A DNA stretch of 14,282 nucleotides from the NCBI GenBank assembly GCA_964528645.1, contig CAZGSR010000051.1:1-14282 (forward strand). Reading direction: 5' to 3'. Below, piece after piece: positions 5,737 to 14,255 of the stretch. Position numbers and translations under genes: made by a program. Below the pieces are notes generated by a model, which was not told the origin of the DNA, did no database searches, and was given only the letters and a program-made list of their open reading frames with translations. Position 1 is the stretch's first letter. Every line of letters starts with the position of its first letter. Origin of the DNA: UBA5734 sp964528645 (GTDB lineage Bacteria; Bacillota; Clostridia; Saccharofermentanales; UBA5734).

Positions 5737-6714
5737 GTGATTGCCCAGATTTCAGCATACCGGATTGGCAGCGGATCGTTGACACCCATCTCCGGCGAAT
5801 CACTCGTCAGCAACTTGTCAGCTACTGGCGAGTATCTCTGGCTGGATATCGCGGACACACCGGGTGAAGAAGGTCTGAACCATCTTGAAAAAGTGCTTGG
5901 CTTGCACGAGCTGGCTCTGGACAATTTGTTTGACACAGACCGCAATCCGCGGCTGCTTGAATTTGAGGACCACATCCTGCTGGGTGCCCGGTTTATCAAA
6001 TCAGGTCCGGACAGCCTTGAACTCTCAACCATCGGTATTGTTCTCGGCAAAAACTTCCTGATCACCGCACACGAGGACAAACCCGAGATCATCTCAACAA
6101 TTCTGGCCCGGGCCAGCGCCAACAGCAATCAGGTTTTAAACACGGGGCCAGACCGGCTCTTGTATCTGGTCCTCGACACCTTGACAGACCATTATTATGA
6201 GATTCTCGACGAACTCAGTGAAGGAATCGATGCAATCGACGACCGGGCGTCGGAGCTCATCCAGAAACAGGACGTCGTTCTGCAACGCGATATCCTGGCT
6301 ACCAAGCGCCAGCTGCTGGCCATTCACCGGGCAGCCACACCCCTCCGGGATGCTTTGCTCAACCTGCGGCGAACCAACCGTTTCCTGATCAGCGAAACTG
6401 CTGAGCTCTATCTGCGCGATGTGTTCGAGCACATTTTGCAGCTGCTCGAAACCGTCGAGACTTACCGGGATATCCTGTCGAGCACGACCGAGCTGATCAT
6501 GACTGCGGCCAGCAATCGCATGAATGAAATCATGACCTTCCTGACGGTCTTCACCACGTTTTTTATCCCGCTCAATTTCATCACCAGCTATTATGGTATG
6601 AACCTGGTCATGCCAGAGGCAAGGATGGCCGTGACCTACCCCGTTATTATCGCTCTTCTGGCTGCCATCATCGCCTTCATGTTCGTCTGGTTCAAACGCA
6701 AACGCTGGCTCTGA
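5737..6714 (+). CDS. corA: CorA-family divalent metal (Mg2+/Co2+) transporter
   Basis: CorA proteins are pentameric channels for Mg2+ or other divalent cations in the cytoplasmic membrane. The product has 325 residues: a long soluble N-terminal part rich in acidic and helical segments, then two membrane helices at the C-terminus (about 268-286 and 302-320). The signature GMN is at 287-289 in YYGMNLVMPE, and the chain ends in the basic tail KRKRWL. The start is GTG at 5737, 7 bases after GGAG; an open frame continues further up inside the hydrogenase gene, but only this start has a ribosome site and a family-like length. It begins 14 bases after the hydrogenase stop, so co-transcription is likely. 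The transported ion is not determined by sequence, and a functional link to the hydrogenase is not established. Confidence 0.93.
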   Translation: MIAQISAYRIGSGSLTPISGESLVSNLSATGEYLWLDIADTPGEEGLNHLEKVLGLHELALDNLFDTDRNPRLLEFEDHILLGARFIKSGPDSLELSTIGIVLGKNFLITAHEDKPEIISTILARASANSNQVLNTGPDRLLYLVLDTLTDHYYEILDELSEGIDAIDDRASELIQKQDVVLQRDILATKRQLLAIHRAATPLRDALLNLRRTNRFLISETAELYLRDVFEHILQLLETVETYRDILSSTTELIMTAASNRMNEIMTFLTVFTTFFIPLNFITSYYGMNLVMPEARMAVTYPVIIALLAAIIAFMFVWFKRKRWL

Positions 6715-6748
6715 TTCCACCGTTACAGCAACCAGGCCTTTTTGCGGC

Positions 6749-6754
6749 TATACT
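6749..6754 (+). promoter_or_regulatory. Possible -10 element for enolase
   Basis: TATACT matches 5 of 6 bases of the -10 consensus, 92 bases before the enolase ATG. No convincing -35 lies 16-18 bases upstream, so this is only a candidate. A small inverted repeat (GCCAG 6792-6796, CTGGC 6803-6807) lies in the presumed leader. Confidence 0.25.
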
Positions 6755-6845
6755 CGGACATAGATCATCAATTATCTAACCTTGGCTGTTTGCCAGTTGT
6801 GACTGGCCGGCAGCGATTTCCGCTTAAAGGAGGTTGTAATCACCC

Positions 6846-8168
<1,323 letters not shown>

Positions 8169-8197
8169 CGGCTTGTCGGATCACCACACCGATTAAA

Positions 8198-8225
8198 GGG
8201 CGTCTCTCCGGAGGCGTCCTTTTTT
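8198..8225 (+). terminator. Intrinsic terminator after enolase
   Basis: GGGCGTCTC (8198-8206), loop TCCG, GAGGCGTCC (8211-8219) give a 9-pair stem with two G-U pairs, followed by six T (8220-8225). It starts 29 bases after the eno stop. The T-run overlaps the stop codon of the convergent azlD gene; on the minus strand the same stem is followed by only TTTAAT, so it is weaker for azlCD. Confidence 0.9.
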
Positions 8226-8544
8226 ACAGGCTCGAGATCAGCCGCTCCACCAGCCAGACCGTACCGGATGCCCCGAGGGCAACGGTCAGCAAGGTTCGCC
8301 CGGACAGCCCCAGCCCGACGGCCACCAAGAGTCCAGCCGTGGCAGAAACTGGGGTGGAGGTGGCAGAAAAAATCGCCGGGATGGTCATTCCGGACAGGAC
8401 GGCATAGGGAACATAGTAGAGAAACGAGCGCACGAACGTGCTCTGGATCCGGCCACGAACCAAAACCAGGGGCAAGACGCGCGGGATATAGGTCACCACC
8501 GCCATAGTGGCAATGGCAGCAGCCAGATAAGAAGACTGGTCCAT
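8224..8544 (-). CDS. azlD: AzlD-type small subunit of a branched-chain amino acid exporter
   Basis: A 106-residue, very hydrophobic protein with about four membrane helices. It contains the family-like segment VTYIPRVLPLVLV near the N-terminus. AzlD proteins work with AzlC; the Bacillus subtilis azlCD and the related Corynebacterium brnFE pairs export branched-chain amino acids or analogues. The ATG at 8544-8542 is 2 bases after the azlC stop, and its ribosome site GAGGAGG lies inside the last codons of azlC, so the two are translationally coupled. The TAA stop (8226-8224) lies in the T-run of the enolase terminator. The exact substrate is not fixed by the sequence. Confidence 0.88.
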   Translation of the reverse strand: MDQSSYLAAAIATMAVVTYIPRVLPLVLVRGRIQSTFVRSFLYYVPYAVLSGMTIPAIFSATSTPVSATAGLLVAVGLGLSGRTLLTVALGASGTVWLVERLISSL

Positions 8545-8546
8545 GG

Positions 8547-9317
8547 TCAGTTGACCTCCTCAGCTTGGCTGGATTCACCCATGTGGACAGGTGCCAGCAC
8601 AGCACCCAGCGCAGATGCCACAACAGTGGCCAGGATGATCTGCCAGCCTCCCCGCAACAGGGCCAGAGGAGGGGCCAGGGCGATCAAGGTGCTGACACCG
8701 ACTGCCACCACTGCAACGAGGGCTACCGGCCGGGATTGGCGGATCGTCGGCATCACAATTGCGACAAACATGGCATAGAGCGCAATGCCCAGCGCCGCAC
8801 GCACACTGCCTGGCAGGACAGATCCGGCCAGGGCACCCGTCAGAGTACCGCCGGTCCAGCCCAGAAGGGGCAGCAGGAGCAAGGACAGGCTGTAGCGCGT
8901 GCTGATGGTTCCCGGCCGGCTGACAGAGACCGCATAGATTTCGTCGGTCACGCCAAAGCCGATCAAAAGGCGCTGGGCCAGACCAGTTCCCGGGGCCAGT
9001 TTCTGTGACAGCGACAGCGACATCAGCATGTAGCGTAAATTGATCAGGACCGTGGTCAGGGCAATTTCTACCAGAGGCCGGTGGGCCAGCATCAGTTGCA
9101 AGCCCGCAAACTGACCGGCCGATGTCAGATTGGTCAGGGAAATCACGGTCGCCACCCAGGCAGAAAGCCCGCCCTCGACCGCAGCCAGGCCAAAAGCAAA
9201 AGAAACGGCAAAGTATCCCAGGCCTATGGGCAATCCATCCGCCAAGCCTGTCGTCACATCTGCCTGATGCATGAGGGTATATGAACCCTTCACTCGATGT
9301 TTTCCCGATTGTGTCAT
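8547..9317 (-). CDS. azlC: AzlC-type large subunit of a branched-chain amino acid exporter
   Basis: A 256-residue integral membrane protein of the AzlC family. After a polar N-terminus come GLADGLPIGLGYFAVSFAFGLAA and LTNLTSAGQFAGLQL, then INLRYMLMSLSLS and GFGVTDEIYAVS, segments conserved in the family, followed by several hydrophobic helices. It forms the exporter together with AzlD, encoded 2 bases downstream. I chose the ATG at 9317-9315, which follows AAGGAG by 12 bases and lies downstream of the predicted promoter. The frame stays open further up to 9392, but that start would lie before the transcription start. The ATG at 9272 is a possible shorter start. No regulator (Lrp type) gene is adjacent. 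Confidence 0.88.
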   Translation of the reverse strand: MTQSGKHRVKGSYTLMHQADVTTGLADGLPIGLGYFAVSFAFGLAAVEGGLSAWVATVISLTNLTSAGQFAGLQLMLAHRPLVEIALTTVLINLRYMLMSLSLSQKLAPGTGLAQRLLIGFGVTDEIYAVSVSRPGTISTRYSLSLLLLPLLGWTGGTLTGALAGSVLPGSVRAALGIALYAMFVAIVMPTIRQSRPVALVAVVAVGVSTLIALAPPLALLRGGWQIILATVVASALGAVLAPVHMGESSQAEEVN

Positions 9318-9359
9318 ATGGAAAAGGCACTCCTTGCCAGATTGTATACAGTCTACCCG

Positions 9360-9388
9360 ATTATAGTCGACTGATCGGCTCTGGACAA
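9360..9388 (-). promoter_or_regulatory. Promoter of azlCD
   Basis: Minus strand: TTGTCC at 9388-9383 (4 of 6 to -35), a 17-base spacer and a perfect TATAAT at 9365-9360. Transcription would start near 9353, about 36 bases before the azlC ATG, which supports the chosen start. Confidence 0.75.
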
Positions 9389-9408
9389 GCAAGCAGGCTT
9401 TGCCCGGA

Positions 9409-9438
9409 TTGCTGGAGCCAAGCGGTTTGCGGTATCAT
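9409..9438 (+). promoter_or_regulatory. Possible promoter of the phosphatase-nadE-mutM genes
   Basis: TTGCTG (9409-9414), an 18-base spacer and TATCAT (9433-9438, 5 of 6 to -10). The -35 is weak. It would give a leader of about 70 bases. No better pair is seen in the divergent gap. Confidence 0.35.
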
Positions 9439-9513
9439 GGCTACAGGTTTGAGTATCGTCCACGATCTGCAAGAGCGGCGGCGATCCCACACGAGTCCTG
9501 ACTAAGGAGAACC

Positions 9514-10200
9514 ATGCTGACACTTTATTTTGCCCGCCACGGTGAGACCATCTGGAATACGCAGAGTCGTATGCAGGGCCGCCTTGATACCGCCCTGACC
9601 GAGCAGGGCCAGGCCCAGGCGATTGCCCTGGGCGACCGCCTGCGAGGCATTCCACTGGACACGGTTTTCGTCAGTCCAGCACCACGGGCATGCCGGACAA
9701 CCGAGCTGGCCATGCAAGCTGGACATTTTCCTGCCACCACCCCAGTCGAAGTTGACGACCGTGTCCACGAGATGGATCTGGGTGACTGGGAGGGTTTGTC
9801 AGTCGACGAGGTCAAGGCCATTGCCCCGGAAAATTTGCAAGCCTTTTTCTTTTCGCCGCCAGACTACATCCCGACGGGCAGTGGCGAAACCTACCACCAG
9901 GTCAGCACCCGGATGGCCAGTTTCCTCAGCCAGATGGAGATCCTTGGCCAGGCAGCCCTGTCTGGCGGCCGCGATCACCATGTCTTGCTGGTCAGTCACA
10001 ACATCACGCTCAAAGCCTTGCTGGCCTTGCTGAAAAGGAAACCCCTTTCCCTCCTGAGGGATGGGCCCCCATTGAAACAGGCAGCCCTGTACCGGGCGGT
10101 CTATCTGTCCGACCAGACGTGGGAGATCATTGAACCAGATTTTGACCCAGCTGCCCTGCAGCCCTCGGCTGGAGACAGCCAGAAAGAGGACAACCCATGA
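9514..10200 (+). CDS. Histidine phosphatase family protein (phosphoglycerate-mutase-like)
   Basis: A 228-residue cytoplasmic protein of the branch-1 histidine phosphatase superfamily. The phosphohistidine motif is RHGE (R8, H9) in LYFARHGETIWN; R58 in SPAPRACRT, E86 in HEMDLGDWEG and the second catalytic H162 in LVSHNITLKALL complete the expected active site. The family includes cofactor-dependent phosphoglycerate mutases and many phosphatases for sugar phosphates, nucleotides or cobalamin precursors, so the substrate cannot be named. The motif VSHN in place of the commoner (V/T)HGG hints at a phosphatase rather than a true mutase. The ATG follows AAGGAGA closely. Its stop overlaps the start of nadE (ATGA), showing tight coupling with NAD synthetase; a nucleotide-related substrate is possible but only inferred. 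Confidence 0.9.
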   Translation: MLTLYFARHGETIWNTQSRMQGRLDTALTEQGQAQAIALGDRLRGIPLDTVFVSPAPRACRTTELAMQAGHFPATTPVEVDDRVHEMDLGDWEGLSVDEVKAIAPENLQAFFFSPPDYIPTGSGETYHQVSTRMASFLSQMEILGQAALSGGRDHHVLLVSHNITLKALLALLKRKPLSLLRDGPPLKQAALYRAVYLSDQTWEIIEPDFDPAALQPSAGDSQKEDNP

Positions 10201-12137
10201 ATGATGGATTCATCCGCCTCGCCACAGCCACACCGGCCATCGAAGTGGCTGACTGTCCGGGAAATGCCGCCAAAGTCATCGCCCTGATGCAAGCAGCCGA
10301 ACAGGAAGGGGCAGCGGTCCTCGTCCTGCCCGAGCTGGTCCTGACTGGTTACACGTGCTCGGACTTATTTCTGAGCCAAACCCTGCTCGAGGGGGCACTC
10401 ACCGCCTTGCAGCAGGTGATCGCTGCCAGCAATGGCCTCAACGTTCTGGCCATTGTCGGATTACCGCTGGCAATTGGTCCAGATTTATTCAATGTCGCGG
10501 CGGTCCTTTCGGATGGCAAGCTGCTCGGTCTGGTGCCCAAAATGAACATTCCGAATTATTCCGAGTTTTACGAAGCTCGCCATTTTTCAGCCGGCCTTCC
10601 TGAAGCCAGATCCATCACCGTGTTCGGCCAGGAGGTTCCCCTGGGCAGCAGCATACTGTTCGCTTGCCGTGAAGTCCCGGATCTGGTGGTTGGCGTTGAA
10701 ATCTGCGAAGACCTCTGGGTGGTTGCGCCACCTTCCCAAGATCATGCCCGGGCTGGAGCCACAGTCATCGCCAACCTGTCGGCCAGTGATGAGTTGATCG
10801 GCAAGGCAGACTACCGCCGCCTGCTGGTCAAAAGCCAGTCCGGCCGCCTGTTGTGTGCCTATGCCTATGCCGACGCCGGGGAAGGTGAATCCTCCACCGA
10901 CCTGGTTTTCTCCGGCCATAGCCTGATCTGCGAAAACGGCCGGACCTTGGCCGAGTCGCCGCTTTTTTCAACCGGAATGCTCCTGGCTGACGTCGATGTC
11001 GCTGCCCTCAACGCAGAACGGCGCCGCCAGACAACCTATCCCGGACCCATGCCACCAGGCCAAACCGCCCATCACACGGTTTATTTTTCCCATCCACCCA
11101 AGAGCCTTGATCTTAAACGGACCCTTGCACCGCACCCCTTTGTCCCCAAAAACAAGAATGATCTGGCCGAGCGTTGCGAGGAAATCCTGACCATCCAGGT
11201 CCAGGGTCTCAAAAAGCGACTGGCCCACACCCGGTGCCAGTCTGCGGTCATCGGCCTGTCCGGAGGGCTGGATTCAACCCTGGCCCTTCTGGTCACAGCC
11301 AGGGCTTTCGATGCCCTCGCGCTGCCCCGCTCCGGCATCGTGGCCGTGACGATGCCCGGTTTTGGTACAACCGACCGAACGTACAGCAATGCGCTCCATC
11401 TGGCCAGAAGCCTGGAGACGACACTGCGCGAAATACCGATCCGTGCTGCGGTCAGCCAGCATTTCGCCGATATCGGCCATCCTGCAGATCTGCACGATGT
11501 CACCTATGAAAATTCGCAAGCCCGCGAACGGACCCAGATCCTGATGGACATCGCCAACCAGACCGGTGGCCTGGTCATCGGTACCGGCGACCTCTCCGAG
11601 CTGGCTCTGGGCTGGGCGACGTATAACGGCGACCACATGTCCATGTATGCCGTGAACAGCTCTGTTCCAAAAACCCTGGTCCGACATCTGGTCCGCCACG
11701 CCGCAGGCCAGTCTGAATCAGCCTTGTCATCGGTCCTGCTCGATATTCTCGACACCCCGGTCAGTCCTGAACTGCTGCCGCCCAAAGACGGCCAGATCGC
11801 CCAGCAAACGGAACACATTGTCGGACCGTATGAATTACATGATTTCTTCCTGTATTACCTGGTCCGGTTTGGCTTTGCCCCACGCAAGATCTTCCGCCTG
11901 GCCTGCCTGGCTTTTGCCGGATCCTACGATGCTGCCACCATCCATCGCTGGCTGACGATTTTCATCCGGCGTTTTTTTGCCCAGCAGTTCAAGCGCTCCT
12001 GTTTGCCAGATGGCCCCAAAGTCGGCAGTGTCACCCTGTCGCCCCGCGGTGACTGGCGCATGCCCAGCGACGCCCAGGCCCGGTTGTGGCTTGAAGACCT
12101 CGAGTCCGTCGATCCTGCAGCTCAGTCTGAGTCCTGA
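10197..12137 (+). CDS. nadE: Glutamine-dependent NAD+ synthetase
   Basis: The enzyme makes NAD+ from deamido-NAD+, ATP and ammonia drawn from glutamine, the last step of NAD synthesis. The 646-residue product has both parts of the long form. The N-terminal nitrilase-type glutaminase domain (about 1-300) has the catalytic triad E46 (LPELVLTGYTC), K115 (VPKMNIPNY) and C170 (VEICEDLW). The C-terminal synthetase domain has the ATP-binding SGGLDS (355-360), then GTGDLSELALGWATYNGDHM and a conserved C-terminal part. The ATG at 10197 overlaps the stop of the phosphatase gene by 4 bases and has AGAGG upstream. mutM follows after 8 bases. Because it carries its own glutaminase, it should not need free ammonia. 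Confidence 0.98.
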   Translation: MNDGFIRLATATPAIEVADCPGNAAKVIALMQAAEQEGAAVLVLPELVLTGYTCSDLFLSQTLLEGALTALQQVIAASNGLNVLAIVGLPLAIGPDLFNVAAVLSDGKLLGLVPKMNIPNYSEFYEARHFSAGLPEARSITVFGQEVPLGSSILFACREVPDLVVGVEICEDLWVVAPPSQDHARAGATVIANLSASDELIGKADYRRLLVKSQSGRLLCAYAYADAGEGESSTDLVFSGHSLICENGRTLAESPLFSTGMLLADVDVAALNAERRRQTTYPGPMPPGQTAHHTVYFSHPPKSLDLKRTLAPHPFVPKNKNDLAERCEEILTIQVQGLKKRLAHTRCQSAVIGLSGGLDSTLALLVTARAFDALALPRSGIVAVTMPGFGTTDRTYSNALHLARSLETTLREIPIRAAVSQHFADIGHPADLHDVTYENSQARERTQILMDIANQTGGLVIGTGDLSELALGWATYNGDHMSMYAVNSSVPKTLVRHLVRHAAGQSESALSSVLLDILDTPVSPELLPPKDGQIAQQTEHIVGPYELHDFFLYYLVRFGFAPRKIFRLACLAFAGSYDAATIHRWLTIFIRRFFAQQFKRSCLPDGPKVGSVTLSPRGDWRMPSDAQARLWLEDLESVDPAAQSES

Positions 12138-12145
12138 GGATTCCC

Positions 12146-12982
12146 ATGCCCGAGCTGCCCGAAGTAGAAACCGTCCGCATCAGTCTGGAGCCCCTGATCC
12201 TGGGGGCCCGGATTCTGGAGCTCCGCGAGCTGACAGCTGGCGTCTTGTACAACTGGATCGGACAACCTGAAGCTGCCAGCGGCAGGACCGTGACCGGACT
12301 GAGGCGCCGCGGCAAATACCTGCTTCTGGATTTGGGGCCGGATCTGCTCCTGATCGCCCATCTGCGCATGACGGGCCAATTCAAATACGAAGCACAGCCA
12401 CCAGTGTGGCAAAAGCACGATCACATCGTCATCAGCCTGGAAAAACCCGGAACAGGTAAGGTCTGGCTGGTTTTTCACGATACGCGCCGGTTTGGCCGCA
12501 TCTGGCTGCTGCGACCTGATCAGACCTGTCAGATTGCCGGGCTGGCTTCGCTCGGCCCAGAGCCACTGGATCCCCAGCTGGACAGTGAAACCCTGCGGCT
12601 GCGCCTGTCGCGCCACAGTCGTACCAATCTCAAAGCTGCCTTGCTATCCCAGACGGTCATAGCCGGGCTGGGTAACATCTATGCGGACGAAAGCCTGTTC
12701 CTGTCTGGCATCAACCCACAACGTCTGGCAGGATCGCTCAGCCCTGGCGAAGCTGGGCACTTGCTGTCTTGTATGCAGAAAATCCTCCAGGCTGCTGTGA
12801 ACGCGCGAGGCACCTCGGTCAAGGATTATGTCGATGCCCTCAATGTCCGTGGCTCCTTCCAATACCAGCTCCAAGTCTATGGTCGGGCTGGTCAGCCGTG
12901 TTCAATATGCGGCACCACTCTCGTCAAAACCAGGCTGGCAGGCCGGACAACGGTCTATTGCCCCCAGTGTCAGCCGATTTAA
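12146..12982 (+). CDS. mutM: Formamidopyrimidine-DNA glycosylase (MutM/Fpg)
   Basis: Fpg removes oxidised purines such as 8-oxoguanine and cuts the abasic site. The 278-residue product begins MPELPEVETV, with the catalytic P2 and E3 (after loss of Met) and E6. K57 lies in RRRGKYLLLDL. The helix-two-turn-helix region includes GLGNIYADE. The C-terminal zinc finger has the ligands C-x2-C-x16-C-x2-C (PCSICG ... YCPQC), with AGRTTVYC as in active family members. All key residues are present. It starts 8 bases after nadE with GAGGA upstream and is the last gene of the operon. Its TAA overlaps, on the other strand, the stop of the ferredoxin gene; no terminator is visible at this junction. Confidence 0.98.
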   Translation: MPELPEVETVRISLEPLILGARILELRELTAGVLYNWIGQPEAASGRTVTGLRRRGKYLLLDLGPDLLLIAHLRMTGQFKYEAQPPVWQKHDHIVISLEKPGTGKVWLVFHDTRRFGRIWLLRPDQTCQIAGLASLGPEPLDPQLDSETLRLRLSRHSRTNLKAALLSQTVIAGLGNIYADESLFLSGINPQRLAGSLSPGEAGHLLSCMQKILQAAVNARGTSVKDYVDALNVRGSFQYQLQVYGRAGQPCSICGTTLVKTRLAGRTTVYCPQCQPI

Positions 12983-13164
12983 AGCGAGATGGCCTGGACT
13001 GGACAGTAATCCACAGCTGCTTCCAGCCGTTCGATCGATTCTGGTGAATCAGCCACGCCCGAAACGATCGCAATCTGACGTGGATCGACCATAAACAGGT
13101 CCGGACACAATTGCACACAGAGGCCACAGCCAATGCAGCGGGTTTCATCCACGCGTGGTGTCAT
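12979..13164 (-). CDS. Small ferredoxin with one [4Fe-4S] cluster
   Basis: A 61-residue acidic ferredoxin. C10, C13 and C16 (in CIGCGLC) and C54 (in YCPVQAI) are the four expected cluster ligands; C20 in LCPDLF is a fifth cysteine, which in related one-cluster ferredoxins may pair in a disulfide or lie idle. There is no second CxxCxxC motif, so it is the single-cluster type. The ATG at 13164-13162 is chosen because GGAGG lies 8 bases upstream; the frame is open to 13233, but no ribosome site supports a longer form. It is a single gene, convergent with mutM (4-base overlap at the stops) and divergent from the HAD gene. A partner is not shown; the hydrogenase of this genome is one candidate. 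Confidence 0.92.
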   Translation of the reverse strand: MTPRVDETRCIGCGLCVQLCPDLFMVDPRQIAIVSGVADSPESIERLEAAVDYCPVQAISL

Positions 13165-13223
13165 GTACAATACCTCCGGCAGCGTTGTTCTGATGATGAT
13201 TTTATCAAAGACTGTATCCTGCG

Positions 13224-13243
13224 CACAGGACAAATGGCCTGTG
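13224..13243. repeat. Inverted repeat between the ferredoxin and HAD genes
   Basis: CACAGG (13224-13229) and CCTGTG (13238-13243) are perfect 6-base arms around 8 bases, in the 116-base divergent gap. A minus-strand TTGTCC (13233-13228) lies across the left arm, and a plus-strand TATATAAG (13251-13258) follows the right arm. It could be a shared operator; no known motif is recognised. Confidence 0.35.
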
Positions 13244-13280
13244 TCGTGTCTATATAAGGTGTGAAGAGGTGCAAGAATCC

Positions 13281-14075
13281 ATGAAAACCCGCAAAGCCCT
13301 GGTCTTTTTTGATATTGACGGCACCCTGCTGGATCGCCAGCAGCAGGCGCCCGAGTCTGCTGTCCAGGCCATTTCCCAGCTGCGAGCCAATGGACACCTG
13401 GCTTTTATCAATACCGGGCGTTGCATGGCCATGGTTAGCGAGGAGATCCAGGCGATCGGATTTGACGGCATCGTTGCTTCCTGTGGCACTCACATAACAG
13501 TGGGCAGCCAGACTCTGGAAAATATCCTGATCCCGGAGGATCAGCTCCAGTCGATCATCCAACTGCTGATAGCAAACCAGATCGATTTCTGGCTGGAAGG
13601 CCCAGATCACGTCTACCTGGACTCTGTCACCCACCCTGCCTTCTACCGCAAATTCCTGTCTGAGTATCCCGGCTGGCCAGGTCTGTTCGCCGATTTCCGG
13701 GATGCCAAACCACTACGGGTCAACAAATTCAGCTACCTGATCAACCGGCACAGTCAGTTCGACCAGGTCGAACCCATCCTTAGAAACCAGTTTGACCTGA
13801 TTATCCACCGCGAAGACCACGGCGAAGTCATTCCCAAGGGATTTAGCAAAGCGACCGGGATAGACCAGGTTAAAACCTTCCTCGGCCAGTCAGGAGCCAA
13901 GGTTTTTGCCTTTGGTGACAGCCTTAATGACCTCGACATGCTCAAGGCAGCTGACTTCGGCATCGCCATGGGCGGCAGCCGCAGCCGCCTGATCGAACTA
14001 TCCAGCCATCTGACAGATTCCCCTGCCGATCACGGCATCGCCAACGCCTTGCGACATTATCAATTAATCGAATGA
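13281..14075 (+). CDS. Cof-type HAD-superfamily hydrolase (probable sugar-phosphate phosphatase)
   Basis: A 264-residue cytoplasmic HAD phosphatase of the Cof/class IIB type. Motif I is DIDGTLL with D11 (nucleophile) and D13; motif II is INTGR with T45; the conserved lysine is in VIPKGFSKATGI; motif IV is FGDSLNDLDML. The large middle segment between motif II and the lysine is the C2-type cap that sets the substrate. Family members act on sugar phosphates, pyridoxal phosphate or flavin mononucleotide, so the substrate is open. The ATG at 13281 places motif I at residues 11-17, as is usual, with AGAGG 11 bases upstream; an in-frame GTG at 13269 is a less likely alternative. It stands alone; no terminator is seen after the stop. 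Confidence 0.92.
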   Translation: MKTRKALVFFDIDGTLLDRQQQAPESAVQAISQLRANGHLAFINTGRCMAMVSEEIQAIGFDGIVASCGTHITVGSQTLENILIPEDQLQSIIQLLIANQIDFWLEGPDHVYLDSVTHPAFYRKFLSEYPGWPGLFADFRDAKPLRVNKFSYLINRHSQFDQVEPILRNQFDLIIHREDHGEVIPKGFSKATGIDQVKTFLGQSGAKVFAFGDSLNDLDMLKAADFGIAMGGSRSRLIELSSHLTDSPADHGIANALRHYQLIE

Positions 14076-14088
14076 CACACAAACACTT

Positions 14089-14107
14089 TTCCGACATTCT
14101 GTCGAAA
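14089..14107. repeat. Inverted repeat 1 in the A+T-rich tail
   Basis: CGACA-TTC-TGTCG (14092-14104) is a perfect 5-base-arm palindrome, flanked after one mismatch by TT/AA, giving a near-palindrome of 19 bases. It starts 14 bases after the HAD stop. No T-run follows, so it is an unlikely terminator. Confidence 0.4.
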
Positions 14108-14136
14108 TTGTGCGAAAGGATGGTGATGTCGCACAA
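14108..14136. repeat. Inverted repeat 2 in the A+T-rich tail
   Basis: TTGTGCGA (14108-14115) and TCGCACAA (14129-14136) are perfect 8-base arms around 13 bases. The right arm ends 6 bases before a consensus TTGACA. The spacing suits an operator or activator site for the gene downstream. Confidence 0.5.
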
Positions 14137-14142
14137 GAGTGC

Positions 14143-14171
14143 TTGACAAAATCTGTGAAAGATAACAAGAT
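14143..14171 (+). promoter_or_regulatory. Promoter-like sequence for a gene beyond the window
   Basis: A perfect TTGACA (14143-14148) is followed after 17 bases by CAAGAT (14166-14171), which matches the -10 consensus at only 3 of 6 positions. The weak -10 would fit a promoter needing an activator, for which the inverted repeat just upstream is a candidate site. A separate extended -10 (TGATACAAT, 14262-14270) lies further downstream. Confidence 0.45.
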
Positions 14172-14225
14172 GGATTCAGAACCACAAACGTTTTCAAGAT
14201 AGAAACATAAAGAAAGGACAAACCC

Positions 14226-14255
14226 ATGGTTCGGGTGTCAAAAGTCCCCAACTGA
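14226..14255 (+). CDS. Possible 9-residue leader peptide
   Basis: ATG at 14226 opens a frame for MVRVSKVPN ending in TGA, with AAAGGA about 8 bases upstream. GTTCGGG (14229-14235) can pair with CCCCAAC (14246-14252) with one mismatch, so the frame lies in a possible hairpin. A second purine-rich AAGGA begins at 14273 by the window edge, as if a larger gene starts just outside. It could be a control uORF, or chance. There is no run of one amino acid as in classical attenuators. Confidence 0.25.
   Translation: MVRVSKVPN

Noticed and set aside
6136..6720. Minus-strand open frame of 194 codons inside corA
   Set aside because: Antisense to a complete CorA gene with its signature motif; no support of its own.
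8575..9330. Second minus-strand open frame of 251 codons within azlC
   Set aside because: It is a shifted frame of azlC; the azlC frame gives a clear membrane protein with family motifs, this one only Gly/Arg/Cys-rich noise.
13165..13233. N-terminal extension of the ferredoxin to 13233
   Set aside because: No ribosome site there, whereas GGAGG stands 8 bases before the ATG at 13164; small ferredoxins normally begin just before the first cluster motif.
14089..14107. Terminator for the HAD gene
   Set aside because: The stem is only 5 pairs and is followed by AAATT rather than a T-run.
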